Assembly: GCA_963805405.1 (NCBI GenBank)
Contig: CAWDUC010000020.1
Location: 1,178,001 to 1,242,000 of the forward strand
Origin: JAEUMG01 sp963805405
GTDB lineage: Bacteria > Pseudomonadota > Alphaproteobacteria > Rhizobiales > Aestuariivirgaceae
Direction: 5' to 3'
Length of the DNA stretch: 64,000 bases
The translations under genes and the position numbers were made by a program. Positions within the stretch are counted from its first letter, which is position 1; every line of letters begins with the position of its first letter. This document shows positions 9,361-17,800 of the stretch, one piece after another. The notes below the pieces were generated by a model, which searched no databases, was not told the DNA's origin, and saw only the letters and a program-made list of their open reading frames with translations.

Positions 9361-10617
9361 CTACTCCGCGGAGATCGAGCGGAAGCGCGGCGTCTTGGTG
9401 TCGATCTCGCGCAGGCGATCCTCTTCGGCGAACATATAATTGCGCGTCAGCGGCAGGACATGCTGGTTGCGCGCGAACTGGATCTGGAAATTGTTCATGC
9501 CGGAGTAGCGGAAGGCCGTTTCGGATGCGGCAAGATAGAACTCCCACATGCGGCAGAAGCGTTCGTCATAGATCGCCTTGGCACGCTCGCGGTGAGCGGC
9601 GAAACGGTTGAACCACTCACGCAGTGTCAGTGCGTAATGGAGCCGCAGGATCTCGATATCGGTGATGTAGAGGCCCTGCTTCTCGATATGCGGTATCACT
9701 TCAGAGAGCGCCGGTATGTAGCCGCCGGGAAAGATATATTTCTTGATCCAGGAACTGGTCGCGCCCGGCCCGTCCGAACGATTGATGGAATGCAAAACCG
9801 CGATGCCGTCATCGGCAAGTAGCCCGCGGCACTTGCGGAAGAACTCTTTATAGTGACCGACGCCGACATGCTCGAACATCCCGACCGATACGATACGGTC
9901 GAAGCGTTCGTTGAGGTGGCGATAATCGAGCAATCGGAATTGAACGCGATCGGCGATACCACGCTGCTGGGCACGCTCGTTGGATAGCTTGTGCTGTTCC
10001 TCGGAAAGCGTGACACCGGTGACCTGGGCACCGCAGGTCTCCGCAATGTAGAGGCCCAAGCCACCCCAGCCGGAACCGATATCCAGCACCTTCATGCCCG
10101 GCTTGATATCGAGCTTGGCGGCCAGATGGCGCTTCTTGGCAAGCTGCGCATCTTCGAGCGACTGATCGGGGGATTCGAAATAGGCGCAGGAATATTGCCG
10201 GTCGCGATCGAGGAAGAGATCGTAAAGCGAGCCCGAGAGATCGTAATGATGGGCAACGTTCTTCTGAGCCTTGCCGACCGGATTGTACTGGTCGAGACGC
10301 TTCAGCGCGATGCGGGCCTGGTAGAATAACTGAAAAACCTTGGGACTTGGCCGGCCCTCGAGGTTCCTTAGCAGAAGTTCGAGGACCTCATAGATATTGC
10401 CCTGTTCCAGTTCCAGACCGCTCGCCATGTAGGCCTCGCCCAGATAGCGATCCGGATCGAAGGCGATCTTCTTCTCCCATTGCGGATCGGTGATCCGGAA
10501 CGCCAATTGCGTCCCGGTTCCATCGCCATAGGCATGGGTCTTCCCGGCCGCGTCGGTGACATTCAGCGCGCCAGTCTTGACCACATATTTCAACACGCGA
10601 TCAAATAGTGGAAACAT
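9361..10617 (-). CDS. cfa: cyclopropane-fatty-acyl-phospholipid synthase family protein
   Basis: A 418-residue SAM-dependent enzyme that methylenates cis double bonds of membrane phospholipid acyl chains. The N-terminal region reads YNPVGKAQKNVAHHYDLS, then VLDIGSGWGG at 177-186 binds SAM. GVTLSEEQ and MFEHVG are followed by a C-terminal LRxHYALTLREWFNRF typical of CFA synthases. The ATG at 10617 begins MFPLFDRVLK. An extended frame to 10767 has no family homology. It sits between rplI and dnaB on the same strand. A TTAAC-AAAAG-TTAAG repeat lies about 65 bp upstream. Confidence 0.93.
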   Translation of the reverse strand: MFPLFDRVLKYVVKTGALNVTDAAGKTHAYGDGTGTQLAFRITDPQWEKKIAFDPDRYLGEAYMASGLELEQGNIYEVLELLLRNLEGRPSPKVFQLFYQARIALKRLDQYNPVGKAQKNVAHHYDLSGSLYDLFLDRDRQYSCAYFESPDQSLEDAQLAKKRHLAAKLDIKPGMKVLDIGSGWGGLGLYIAETCGAQVTGVTLSEEQHKLSNERAQQRGIADRVQFRLLDYRHLNERFDRIVSVGMFEHVGVGHYKEFFRKCRGLLADDGIAVLHSINRSDGPGATSSWIKKYIFPGGYIPALSEVIPHIEKQGLYITDIEILRLHYALTLREWFNRFAAHRERAKAIYDERFCRMWEFYLAASETAFRYSGMNNFQIQFARNQHVLPLTRNYMFAEEDRLREIDTKTPRFRSISAE

Positions 10618-10765
10618 CACTGCACTCTCGGCATGCAAGATACGGCCCCCGTAGCCGCAAGCATCCCGCCCCGTCCGAATATTAACAAAAGTTAAGCATG
10701 ATCCGAGCCGGGCTGCAATAATGCATGGCATGGGACTGTTAACAGCGGCGGCATGGCAGATGCGC

Positions 10766-10795
10766 AAAAGGAAAAGGGCCGCGTTGCCGCGACCC
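10766..10795 (-). terminator. Rho-independent terminator after rplI
   Basis: On the minus strand an 8-bp stem (GGGTCGCG with CGCGGCCC, one G-U pair) and a GCAA loop are followed by TTTTCCTTTT. It lies 50 bp after the rplI stop and closes the rpsF-rpsR-rplI transcript before cfa. Confidence 0.85.
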
Positions 10796-10844
10796 TCCGA
10801 TTCGGTCTCGATCGCCAGCCGAGAGGCCGGCCATGGCGTTGGGG

Positions 10845-11432
10845 CTACTTCTCTTCGGGTTCGGCCGGTGCCTCGACCTCGGAAGCGGTTTCCTCCTCGA
10901 AGAGCTGCTCGGCAGCCAATCGCGCTTCCTCACGGTCGGAGACAGTGCCGGTGAGGACCTCGCCGCGTCCCTGAGCATCGGCTTCGTCGGCGGAGCGGGC
11001 GACGTTAATCGTCACCTTCACCACAACTTCGGGATGCAGCGCAACGCGGACGGTGTACATGCCGATGGTCTTGATCGGCGTATCGAGCAGGACCTGGCTG
11101 CGGTTGACCGTCGTTCCGTCGCCGCTGGCGGCATCGGCGATATCGCGGGTCGAGACCGAACCGTAAAGCTGGCCCGATTTGCCGGCCTGGCGGAGGATGA
11201 CGAAGCTCTTGCCTTCGAGCTTAGAAGACATGCCGGTAGCGCCTGAGCGCCGCTCGGCGTTGCGGGCTTCGAGGCTCGCGCGATCGCGCTCAAAGCGAGC
11301 CTTGTTCTCGGCGCTGGCACGCAGGGCCTTATGAAGCGGCAGAAGAAAATTGCGCGCGTAGCCGTTCTTCACCTTGACGACATCGCCCATGGCGCCGAGC
11401 TTCTCGACGCGTTCAAGCAGAATAACATCCAT
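10845..11432 (-). CDS. rplI: 50S ribosomal protein L9
   Basis: A 195-residue L9, which binds 23S rRNA with its N-terminal domain and extends from the ribosome through a long helix. The N-terminus MDVILLERVEKLGAMGDVV and KNGYARNFLLP are diagnostic. The C-terminal domain is followed by an acidic tail of about 40 residues rich in Glu and Ala, making it longer than the roughly 150-residue E. coli protein, as is common in alphaproteobacteria. It is the last gene of the ribosomal operon, 73 bp after rpsR. Confidence 0.97.
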   Translation of the reverse strand: MDVILLERVEKLGAMGDVVKVKNGYARNFLLPLHKALRASAENKARFERDRASLEARNAERRSGATGMSSKLEGKSFVILRQAGKSGQLYGSVSTRDIADAASGDGTTVNRSQVLLDTPIKTIGMYTVRVALHPEVVVKVTINVARSADEADAQGRGEVLTGTVSDREEARLAAEQLFEEETASEVEAPAEPEEK

Positions 11433-11476
11433 ATGACTTCTCCATTGCTGTCCCCGCTCCCCGAGGGGACGGGTTA

Positions 11477-11497
11477 GGGATGGCGTTACGCCATCCC
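11477..11497. other. intercistronic hairpin between rpsR and rplI
   Basis: A perfect 9-bp inverted repeat (arm GGGATGGCG) with a 3-base loop, followed on the minus strand by a second GTCCCC/GGGGAC hairpin and no T-run. It fills most of the 73-bp gap between rpsR and rplI and may act as an mRNA processing or attenuation element rather than a terminator. Confidence 0.55.
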
Positions 11498-11505
11498 AAC
11501 CAGTT

Positions 11506-11754
11506 TCACTTCAGTACGTAGGGCAAGAGACCGAGGAACCGCGCGCGCTTGATCGCCTGGGCGAGGATGCGCTGCTTCTTGGCGGAGACCGCGGTGATGC
11601 GCGACGGTACGATCTTGCCGCGCTCGGAAATGTAGCGCTGCAAGAGGCGCACATCCTTATAGTCGATTTTCGGCGCATTATCGCCCGTGAAAGGGCAGCT
11701 TTTGCGACGACGAAAGAACGGACGTCGCGCGCCACCGGCTTGTTGTCCAGACAT
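11506..11754 (-). CDS. rpsR: 30S ribosomal protein S18
   Basis: An 82-residue S18, partner of S6 on the platform of the small subunit. RRPFFRRRKSCPF and the C-terminal KRARFLGLLPY are family hallmarks. The start codon shares bases with the rpsF stop (TAATG overlap), which implies translational coupling and equal dosage of S6 and S18. Confidence 0.97.
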   Translation of the reverse strand: MSGQQAGGARRPFFRRRKSCPFTGDNAPKIDYKDVRLLQRYISERGKIVPSRITAVSAKKQRILAQAIKRARFLGLLPYVLK

Positions 11755-12236
11755 TATGCGCCCTCCACTACTGCCGGAGCGGCTTCGCTATCGCGCCGAC
11801 CGCGACCAAAGCCGCCACCGCGCCCGCCGCGATCGCCGCCGAAGCCACCGCCGCCGCGGTCGCCGCCGAAGCCAAAGCCGCCACGATCGCCGAAGCCATC
11901 GCGCTCATCGCGCTCGCGGCGGCGCATCATGGCCGAGGGACCTTCTTCGAACTGCTCGACGCGAACCGTCATGAAGCGGATCACGTCTTCATTGATCGAC
12001 ATCTGGCGCTCCATCTCGGTGATGGCAGCGGGGGGCGCATCGAGGTTCATCATGGTGTAGTGCGCCTTGCGGTTCTTCTTGATCCGGAAGGTGAGCGACT
12101 TGACACCCCAATATTCGGTCTTGCCGACCGTGCCACCACCCGCGGTGATGACATTCTTGAACTGATCGGTCAGGGCATCGACCTGCGCGTTCGATGCATC
12201 CTGGCGCGTCAGGAAGACGTGCTCATAAAGCGGCAT
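11754..12236 (-). CDS. rpsF: 30S ribosomal protein S6 with Gly/Arg-rich tail
   Basis: A 160-residue S6. The ferredoxin-like core (MPLYEHVFLTRQD to about residue 100) is normal. It is followed by a charged linker and a low-complexity tail, residues about 112-150, built of repeated GDRGG, FGG and GRG units, like eukaryotic RGG boxes. Some alphaproteobacterial S6 proteins carry similar tails. Their role is unknown but RNA contact is likely. It is the first gene of the S6-S18-L9 operon. A moderate AAAGG lies 11 bases upstream of its ATG. Confidence 0.96.
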   Translation of the reverse strand: MPLYEHVFLTRQDASNAQVDALTDQFKNVITAGGGTVGKTEYWGVKSLTFRIKKNRKAHYTMMNLDAPPAAITEMERQMSINEDVIRFMTVRVEQFEEGPSAMMRRRERDERDGFGDRGGFGFGGDRGGGGFGGDRGGRGGGFGRGRRDSEAAPAVVEGA

Positions 12237-12419
12237 TGCTGATTAAGCCTTTCTGTTTCCACTCCAAAAGCATCCGGCGCAGAGCCTCCTTCGAACCTCG
12301 GAAAGGCTCGAAAGACCGGTCGACGAAAGAGCGGAGACACGGGAAGACGGAGCCTAAGCCCCTACCCGGCGAACCGGGCCTTCCGTTCAGCCCCCAGCCG
12401 GGTGCCGTTTGGCGTGGTG

Positions 12420-12448
12420 CTTATGGCGGAACGGGACGGGCATTGCAA
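12420..12448 (-). promoter_or_regulatory. candidate sigma-70 promoter for the rpsF operon
   Basis: On the minus strand TTGCAA (12443-12448), a 17-base spacer and CATAAG (12420-12425). Initiation here would give a GC-rich leader of about 175 bases before rpsF, long enough to hold an autoregulatory structure, although I cannot show one. Confidence 0.35.
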
Positions 12449-12450
12449 GC

Positions 12451-12477
12451 AAAAGGAGGCGCCCTGGGGCGCCTCCT
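12451..12477 (-). terminator. Rho-independent terminator of the Cys-rich protein gene
   Basis: A perfect 10-bp stem (AGGAGGCGCC with GGCGCCTCCT, loop of 4) ends in TTTT on the minus strand, 20 bases past the stop of the gene at 12498. It insulates the rpsF promoter just beyond it. Confidence 0.88.
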
Positions 12478-12497
12478 GTAACGTCATTTCGGGCGCC

Positions 12498-13067
12498 CTA
12501 CTTCGCGCAAGTGACGAATTTGAACCCGTCACAGAACTGCTGGTCGCAGACGGCGCCGCTACCGATCAGCCGCGTCGGCTGGTTTGCGCCAATATCCGGC
12601 GCCATCGCAAAACCGGTAGCTGCCGCAAAACCCCTGCCTGTGCAGAAGGCATTGGCAGCCATCGAACCGCAGCCTGTCGCCCAATTATAGCACCAGTCCA
12701 ACCGATTGCCCTGGATCCTGGGCTTGTTGAAGGTCGTCTTGTCAGGGGTTTTGGTCTTGCAGGTTATGTGGGTGAAGCCGTCGCAGAAACCCTGATCGCA
12801 TACGGCGCCCGAACCGATCAAGCGGGTCGGCTGGCTCGCTCCGATGTTCGATGCCATGTCGAATGCGCTCGATTTATCGAAACCTTTGGCCTTGCACCAC
12901 GCATCCGCGGCCTGCTTGCCGCAACCCGTGCTCCAATCGTAACACCAATCCAGGCGGTTGCCGCCTTGCTTGGGTTTCGAAAAATCCTGTTCCGCCGCAT
13001 GAGCCGAGATTGCCGCGACAAACACCGTCGCCGCGAACATTCCGATCACTGCCAAAATGCGTTTCAT
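12498..13067 (-). CDS. secreted Cys-rich protein with two tandem NRLDWC repeats
   Basis: A 189-residue exported protein of unknown function. A signal peptide covers residues 1-25 (hydrophobic core, SAHAA end). The mature part is two copies of one domain, 37-103 and 121-187. Both share NRLDWC, GCG, AA-A-C, GF, QPTRLIGSGAVCDQ-FCDGF and a final T-C. Each copy has six cysteines at matching places (42, 49, 58, 90, 95, 103 and 126, 133, 142, 174, 179, 187), which suggests three disulfides per domain in the periplasm or outside. I chose the ATG at 13067 because GGAGAGG lies just upstream. I recognise the domain as recurrent in bacteria but know no function for it. Confidence 0.75.
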   Translation of the reverse strand: MKRILAVIGMFAATVFVAAISAHAAEQDFSKPKQGGNRLDWCYDWSTGCGKQAADAWCKAKGFDKSSAFDMASNIGASQPTRLIGSGAVCDQGFCDGFTHITCKTKTPDKTTFNKPRIQGNRLDWCYNWATGCGSMAANAFCTGRGFAAATGFAMAPDIGANQPTRLIGSGAVCDQQFCDGFKFVTCAK

Positions 13068-13367
13068 TTTCCTCTCCATCGGCCTCACTGCGCCAGCCTG
13101 TACGCGACGGCCATTATGGCAGAAATGCGATTTTCATCCTGAATGCAGAGTGAATTTGCGTTCGCCGTAAACCATAGAATTCAACCATACGATAACAAAT
13201 GAAGCGCAGATTAAGGTCGGGGAAGCGGCGCCCCGAAAATTGTAAGGAATTCCTCAACTCCCCATTATCGGGAAACTCCCAATGTCGGGCGAGTTCGAAT
13301 CGGACCCAATGCCCGTCGGCCGATTCCCGAGGGTGCGACGGTAGCGGCAGAGGCAAAAAGCGCGGCA
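13068..13367. other. 300-bp divergent intergenic region
   Basis: Lies between the leftward Cys-rich gene and the rightward metalloprotease gene. The part at 13130-13200 is clearly AT-richer and probably holds promoters for both. No gene seen. Confidence 0.4.
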
Positions 13368-15920
13368 ATGGCCAAGACAGTCTTCACTGACCAGCAAATC
13401 ATCTCGCAACTCAACAGCGGATATAAGCAGTCCGGGCAAGCGCTGACTTACGGATTCCCGACCACCGCAACGTGGTTCTCTTATGCGGAGAAGACCGGCT
13501 TCACGCCGCTCTCGCAAGCGCAACAGGCAGCGGCAACGCTCGCCATCCAACTGTGGGATGACCTGATCACCCCGGACTTCACGCTGAATACTGCCGATCC
13601 GACGAAGGCCAACGTCAAGTATATGAATACTACGACGAATGTCGGCTATGCTCATGCCTATTACCCGACAGGCACGCAGGCCGGCGGCACGGTATGGTTC
13701 AATTCCACTTATGGTTCCAATTCCGGTACCAACAACCTGATTACGCCGGTTGTCGGCCAGTGGGGCTTCCAGGCGTATATCCACGAGACGGGGCATGCGC
13801 TCGGGCTTGACCATCCCGGCGCCTATAATGGCGGATCACCGACCTACGCGACCGATGCCGAATATGCGCAGGATTCGCTGCAGTACACGATCATGTCGTA
13901 CTTCACGGCGAACAATACCGGTGCGGACTGGGTCGCGAGCGACGGCAAGAGCTATTACGCGCAGACACCAATGATCGACGACATCATGGTCATCCAGGCC
14001 ATGTATGGCGCGGAGACGACGACGCGCACCGGCAACACGACCTATGGTTTCAACTCGAACGCCGACCGTTCGGTCTTTGATTTCTCGACCAACAAGCATC
14101 CCGTCCTGGCGATCTGGGACAGCGGCGGCATCGACACGCTTGATCTTTCCGGCTTCAGTTCGGCGTCGGTGATTTCACTTATCCCCGGCACGTTCTCGAA
14201 TTGCGATGCCATGACGAGCAATATCGCGATTGCGCGCAATTGCTGGATCGAGAATGCCGTCGGCGGCAGCGGCAACGACACGATCACCGGCAACGATCTC
14301 GCCAACAAGCTCATCGGCAATGGCGGCAACGACACGATAAATGGCGGCCTTGGCAATGACATCCTGATCGGCGGCGCGGGCGCCGACAAACTCTATGGCG
14401 ACGACGGCGACGATATCATCTATTACGATGCCGCCGACGGCATGGCGAACGTCAATGGCGGTGCCGGCTTCGACTCGCTCGCGTTTTTAGGAGCCTGGCA
14501 GGCGATCAATCTGGCGCTTTACGGTTTCGAGCAGGCGCTCGCCATACTGACCGACACCGGCAGTGAGTCCTGGACGACCAAAACCGATGTGTATGATCTC
14601 TCCGGCACCCTGATCAGGTCCGAGACGCAGAACGACAACGGCACTTCGAGTGTCGTGGAGTATGACGTCTCGAACCAATTCTCCTGGGCAACACGGACGC
14701 GCAGCTACGACTCTTCGGGAACGATGACGAACGAGGTGCTGACGCCCGACGGCGGCGGCCCGGCTCCCGGTCCCAATCTCGCGCCGACCGATCTCGCGCT
14801 GTCATCAAGTTCCGTCATCGAGGGGGCGGCCATCGGAACGGTGATCGGCACGCTATCCGCGACGGACCCGACATCCGGCGACACGTTCACATATGCGCTA
14901 CTCAACAACGCGGGTGGACGGTTCAGCCTCAATGGTGCTCAGCTCGTCGTCGCCAGTGCCTCTCTCCTCGATTACGAGACGGCGACCTCGCACGCGGTCA
15001 CCGTGCAGGTCACCGACTCGGCCGGAAACACCTATCAGGAGAACTTCACCGTCGGTGTTACCAACAACCCCGCCGACGACGTTGCGCCATCAGAGTGGAC
15101 GGCGGTAACGAAGAGCGGCACGAGTTCAAACAATTCGATAAGCGGGACAACCGGCAAGGACTGGATCCAGGGCCTCGGCGGCAACGACACGATCAGTGGC
15201 AATGCCGGCAATGACAAGCTCGAGGGCGGCACTGGAAACGATACCCTGAATGGCAATGCCGGCAACGACTACTTGCTTGGAGGCGATGGCACCGACACGC
15301 TGAACGGCGGCGCCGGCGCGGACAGGCTCGATGGCGGGACAGGCACGGATACGCTCTCCTATTCGGGCTCGACGGCCGGAGTCACGATCAATCTTTTGAC
15401 CGGCGCCGCCAGCGGCGGCGATGCCGCAGGCGACCTCATCTTCAACTTTGAAAACATCCTCGGCTCGAGCAATGCCGACGTGCTGACTGGGTCGGCTTCG
15501 GCAAATGTCATCGACGGTGGAAGCGGCGCCGACACGATCTTCGGTGGCGACGGCAATGACCGCCTGATCGGCAATGCCGGATATGACACGCTCGATGGCG
15601 GATTGGGCCAGGACACGTTCGTCCTGTCGCGCACATCGTCGAGCCGCGATACGATTCAGAACTTCGTGTCCGCCGACGACACGATCGAAATTGCGCGCGC
15701 CGAATTCACCGGCCTCGCGGCCGGGACGCTAAGCGCGTCTGCTTTCGTCACCAACACCACGGGCGCTGCAGGCGACAGCAACGACCGGTTCATCTTCAAC
15801 ACGGCGAACAGCACGCTTTATTACGATAGCGACGGCACTGGAAGAACAGCCGCCGTGGCGATCGCAATATTCACCGGAACTTCGCCAGGATTGACCGCCG
15901 CCGACTTCCTGATCGTTTGA
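13368..15920 (+). CDS. M10 serralysin-type metalloprotease with RTX repeats and a cadherin-like domain
   Basis: An 850-residue secreted zinc protease. The zinc site HETGHALGLDH is at 139-149 and the Met-turn IMSYF puts Met at 176. The first RTX block of GGxGxDxL nonapeptides covers about 295-345. A cadherin-like calcium domain spans about 470-565 (APTDLALSS... to VTDSAGNTYQENF). A second, longer RTX block runs from about 580 to 760, and a hydrophobic serralysin-like C-terminus follows. The lack of an N-terminal signal peptide and the RTX C-terminus imply export by a type I secretion system, with folding on calcium outside the cell. No ABC/HlyD/TolC genes are nearby. An inhibitor gene is also absent. 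The ATG at 13368 lacks a strong ribosome-binding site. Confidence 0.9.
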   Translation: MAKTVFTDQQIISQLNSGYKQSGQALTYGFPTTATWFSYAEKTGFTPLSQAQQAAATLAIQLWDDLITPDFTLNTADPTKANVKYMNTTTNVGYAHAYYPTGTQAGGTVWFNSTYGSNSGTNNLITPVVGQWGFQAYIHETGHALGLDHPGAYNGGSPTYATDAEYAQDSLQYTIMSYFTANNTGADWVASDGKSYYAQTPMIDDIMVIQAMYGAETTTRTGNTTYGFNSNADRSVFDFSTNKHPVLAIWDSGGIDTLDLSGFSSASVISLIPGTFSNCDAMTSNIAIARNCWIENAVGGSGNDTITGNDLANKLIGNGGNDTINGGLGNDILIGGAGADKLYGDDGDDIIYYDAADGMANVNGGAGFDSLAFLGAWQAINLALYGFEQALAILTDTGSESWTTKTDVYDLSGTLIRSETQNDNGTSSVVEYDVSNQFSWATRTRSYDSSGTMTNEVLTPDGGGPAPGPNLAPTDLALSSSSVIEGAAIGTVIGTLSATDPTSGDTFTYALLNNAGGRFSLNGAQLVVASASLLDYETATSHAVTVQVTDSAGNTYQENFTVGVTNNPADDVAPSEWTAVTKSGTSSNNSISGTTGKDWIQGLGGNDTISGNAGNDKLEGGTGNDTLNGNAGNDYLLGGDGTDTLNGGAGADRLDGGTGTDTLSYSGSTAGVTINLLTGAASGGDAAGDLIFNFENILGSSNADVLTGSASANVIDGGSGADTIFGGDGNDRLIGNAGYDTLDGGLGQDTFVLSRTSSSRDTIQNFVSADDTIEIARAEFTGLAAGTLSASAFVTNTTGAAGDSNDRFIFNTANSTLYYDSDGTGRTAAVAIAIFTGTSPGLTAADFLIV

Positions 15921-16073
15921 CGGATCAAAACGGACATGCGATCGCTCAAATCAATCGCAATCATACCGGATAATTCTAACCATCCAGAGCGGCTCGCCTT
16001 GCCAACGCATCATGTCGTCGGGCAAGATTCTCTCATGCGACGGCCGATAAGGCCGGAGGTGAGGAGTACCACG

Positions 16074-16388
16074 ATGTCGAAGTTGAACTCGTTCGTTGCC
16101 GCCACCTTGATGGTTGGCGCGACGCTCGGCTTACCCGCCGCGAGCCATGCCGCAGGATATGACGTTTATATCGCTTCCGAAGACGGACCTCGTTGGCTTC
16201 CGCCCGCACCCTACCCATATATGGATGCGCCGCCGGCCGTCTATGCGCCGAACTATTACCTGAACGGGCCGGGGTCCAGCGCCCATATTGAATGGTGCCT
16301 GGCGCGCTATCGCAGCTACAATCCCGATAGCAATGTGTATCTCGGCTATGATGGCAACTTCCATCGCTGCCACGGTCCGGCCAGTTAA
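16074..16388 (+). CDS. BA14K family exported protein
   Basis: A 104-residue protein with a signal peptide (1-26, ending PAASHAA). The C-terminal BA14K-type motif is IEWCLARYRSYNPDSNVYLGYDG--HRC, with two cysteines. BA14K proteins are small exported proteins of Hyphomicrobiales, first described as Brucella immunoreactive antigens with lectin-like activity. The start at 16074 has GAGGAG upstream; an extended frame to 15936 has no homology. Its stop overlaps by 4 bp the stop of the convergent DUF1254 gene. A paralogue lies at 55882. Confidence 0.85.
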   Translation: MSKLNSFVAATLMVGATLGLPAASHAAGYDVYIASEDGPRWLPPAPYPYMDAPPAVYAPNYYLNGPGSSAHIEWCLARYRSYNPDSNVYLGYDGNFHRCHGPAS

Positions 16389-17770
16389 GGCGTTCGCACC
16401 AAGGGCGGCTGCGTCCATTCGCCCGAGATCGCCTGCGGCTCCGGCAAGTAGAGCCTGAGCACGACGAAGAAACGACCGTCGGGCGTGGGCAGCCAATTCG
16501 ATTCCTTGTCGGTTCCCGGCGAGTCCTTTTGCAGATAGAGCGTCAAGCCGCCATCCGCATCCATCTTGAGGCCGGGCAGCATCGGCGAATTAATGAGATA
16601 GCGGTCGATCGCATTGGCGACGAGCAACTGCTGGGGCAGATCATACATGGTGATCGACCAGAAGGCCTTGGCTGGCGGCAGATGGCCCTTGTCGAAGTGC
16701 ACAGTGTAACGGGCATGCGCTGCGTCGAGCGGCGCTCCTGATGAATCGGTTTCGTAGCCGCCGTAGAGCGCTTCGGCGACCGAATTTCCATAGATCCCGG
16801 CCTGCGCACCGACCGCGCGGTTGAGAAAATTGTTCTTCATCTCGGCGCGCGAGCCGAAGAGATCGTTCGATGACTTGCTGGCCGCGCGGGCGGCGTCGAT
16901 TTGCTTCTGACCGTCCTCCATCCCGGCCTTCAATGCGGTCGCCATCTCAGGCGAAAGCATCTCCTCGATGAGGGGACGTCCGGGAACGACGCCGATCTGC
17001 TCAAACTTTGCACGCAACTCCTTCTCGCTCGGTTGGACCGGGCAATATTGCAGCACGAAGTTCAGGATATTGAAGAAGTCCAGTGTGCTGTGCTCTTCGA
17101 CAGGCGTCAGTGCCTTGATGAACTCAATATCGGGCGCAGGCTCGGGCGGCTCTGTCTTGGCAAAGCTTGAGAGCAGCTCGAGCCCATAGCCCGCCTGGAT
17201 CTTCTCGACATTGCCGATATCGGCCGGGTTGAAGAGCTGGGTTCGATAGAGCGCGAAGACGAATTGGGTCTCAGCGCGGATGACCTTGTCGATGCCAGGA
17301 GGCGCGGTGCCGTTCCAGTCGGGGCCGGCGATCAAGAACCTGCCACCGCCATTGTTCCCGGTCGCCCGCGTGCCGAGATAGGCGAAGTTGAAGGTGTAGA
17401 GATCGACGAGCTGGACCGAGTAATATCGATCCTTCTCGATTGGCGGCAATGTCAGGATGATGGGCTCGGTGCGCAAATCGAGCCAGGCGAATGAATAGGG
17501 CGTGTCGGAATTTGGGGTCTGCACCGCCTTGTCGGCCGGGGTATAAACGCGCGCAACGTTGTAGATGTGGTTCGGAGGCCCCTTGTATTCCGGACTTTTG
17601 CGATCGATGAAATAGGCCGACATGACGCGGTAATTGTCGACTATCGGGAAGCCGTAAATATAAGCCTCGGCAGCGATCACCTGCAGATCCTTCGGCGTTT
17701 GCGCTTGGGCCGGCGCGAGCCCGGCAAGTGTCCAGAACAGAAGCGCGAGTGTCATTGAGGCAAAGCGCAC
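16385..17770 (-). CDS. exported DUF1254 / DUF1214 domain protein
   Basis: A 461-residue protein with a signal peptide (residues 1-23, ending PAQAQ). The DUF1254 domain follows (AYIYGFPIVDNYRVM, TPNSDTPYSFAWLDLR, EKDRYYSVQLVDLYTFNF). The C-terminal DUF1214 domain has KGHLPPAKAFWSITMYD and SNWLPTPDGRFFVVLRLYLP. Proteins with this pair are common and periplasmic, but no biochemical role is settled. GTG at 17770 is preferred over the ATG at 17755 because GGGAGG stands eight bases upstream. The gene is convergent with the BA14K gene. Confidence 0.88.
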   Translation of the reverse strand: MRFASMTLALLFWTLAGLAPAQAQTPKDLQVIAAEAYIYGFPIVDNYRVMSAYFIDRKSPEYKGPPNHIYNVARVYTPADKAVQTPNSDTPYSFAWLDLRTEPIILTLPPIEKDRYYSVQLVDLYTFNFAYLGTRATGNNGGGRFLIAGPDWNGTAPPGIDKVIRAETQFVFALYRTQLFNPADIGNVEKIQAGYGLELLSSFAKTEPPEPAPDIEFIKALTPVEEHSTLDFFNILNFVLQYCPVQPSEKELRAKFEQIGVVPGRPLIEEMLSPEMATALKAGMEDGQKQIDAARAASKSSNDLFGSRAEMKNNFLNRAVGAQAGIYGNSVAEALYGGYETDSSGAPLDAAHARYTVHFDKGHLPPAKAFWSITMYDLPQQLLVANAIDRYLINSPMLPGLKMDADGGLTLYLQKDSPGTDKESNWLPTPDGRFFVVLRLYLPEPQAISGEWTQPPLVRTP

Positions 17771-17800
17771 AGCCGGTCCTCCCGAATATGAGGCGAAATC

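Noticed and set aside
9170..9439. 89-codon plus-strand frame between dnaB and cfa
   Set aside because: Overlaps the cfa end, has no recognisable domain and no good ribosome-binding site.
10681..10696. TTAAC-AAAAG-TTAAG repeat upstream of cfa as a CtrA box
   Set aside because: The spacing between the TTAA halves is six bases, not seven, and there is no other cell-cycle signal nearby.
13254..13814. Minus-strand frame of 186 codons over the start of the metalloprotease
   Set aside because: No domain, and it is antisense to the conserved HExxH catalytic region.
14250..15620. Tandem-repeat DNA in the metalloprotease gene as a CRISPR or satellite
   Set aside because: The repeats are the coding form of RTX nonapeptides and stay in frame; there are no spacers.
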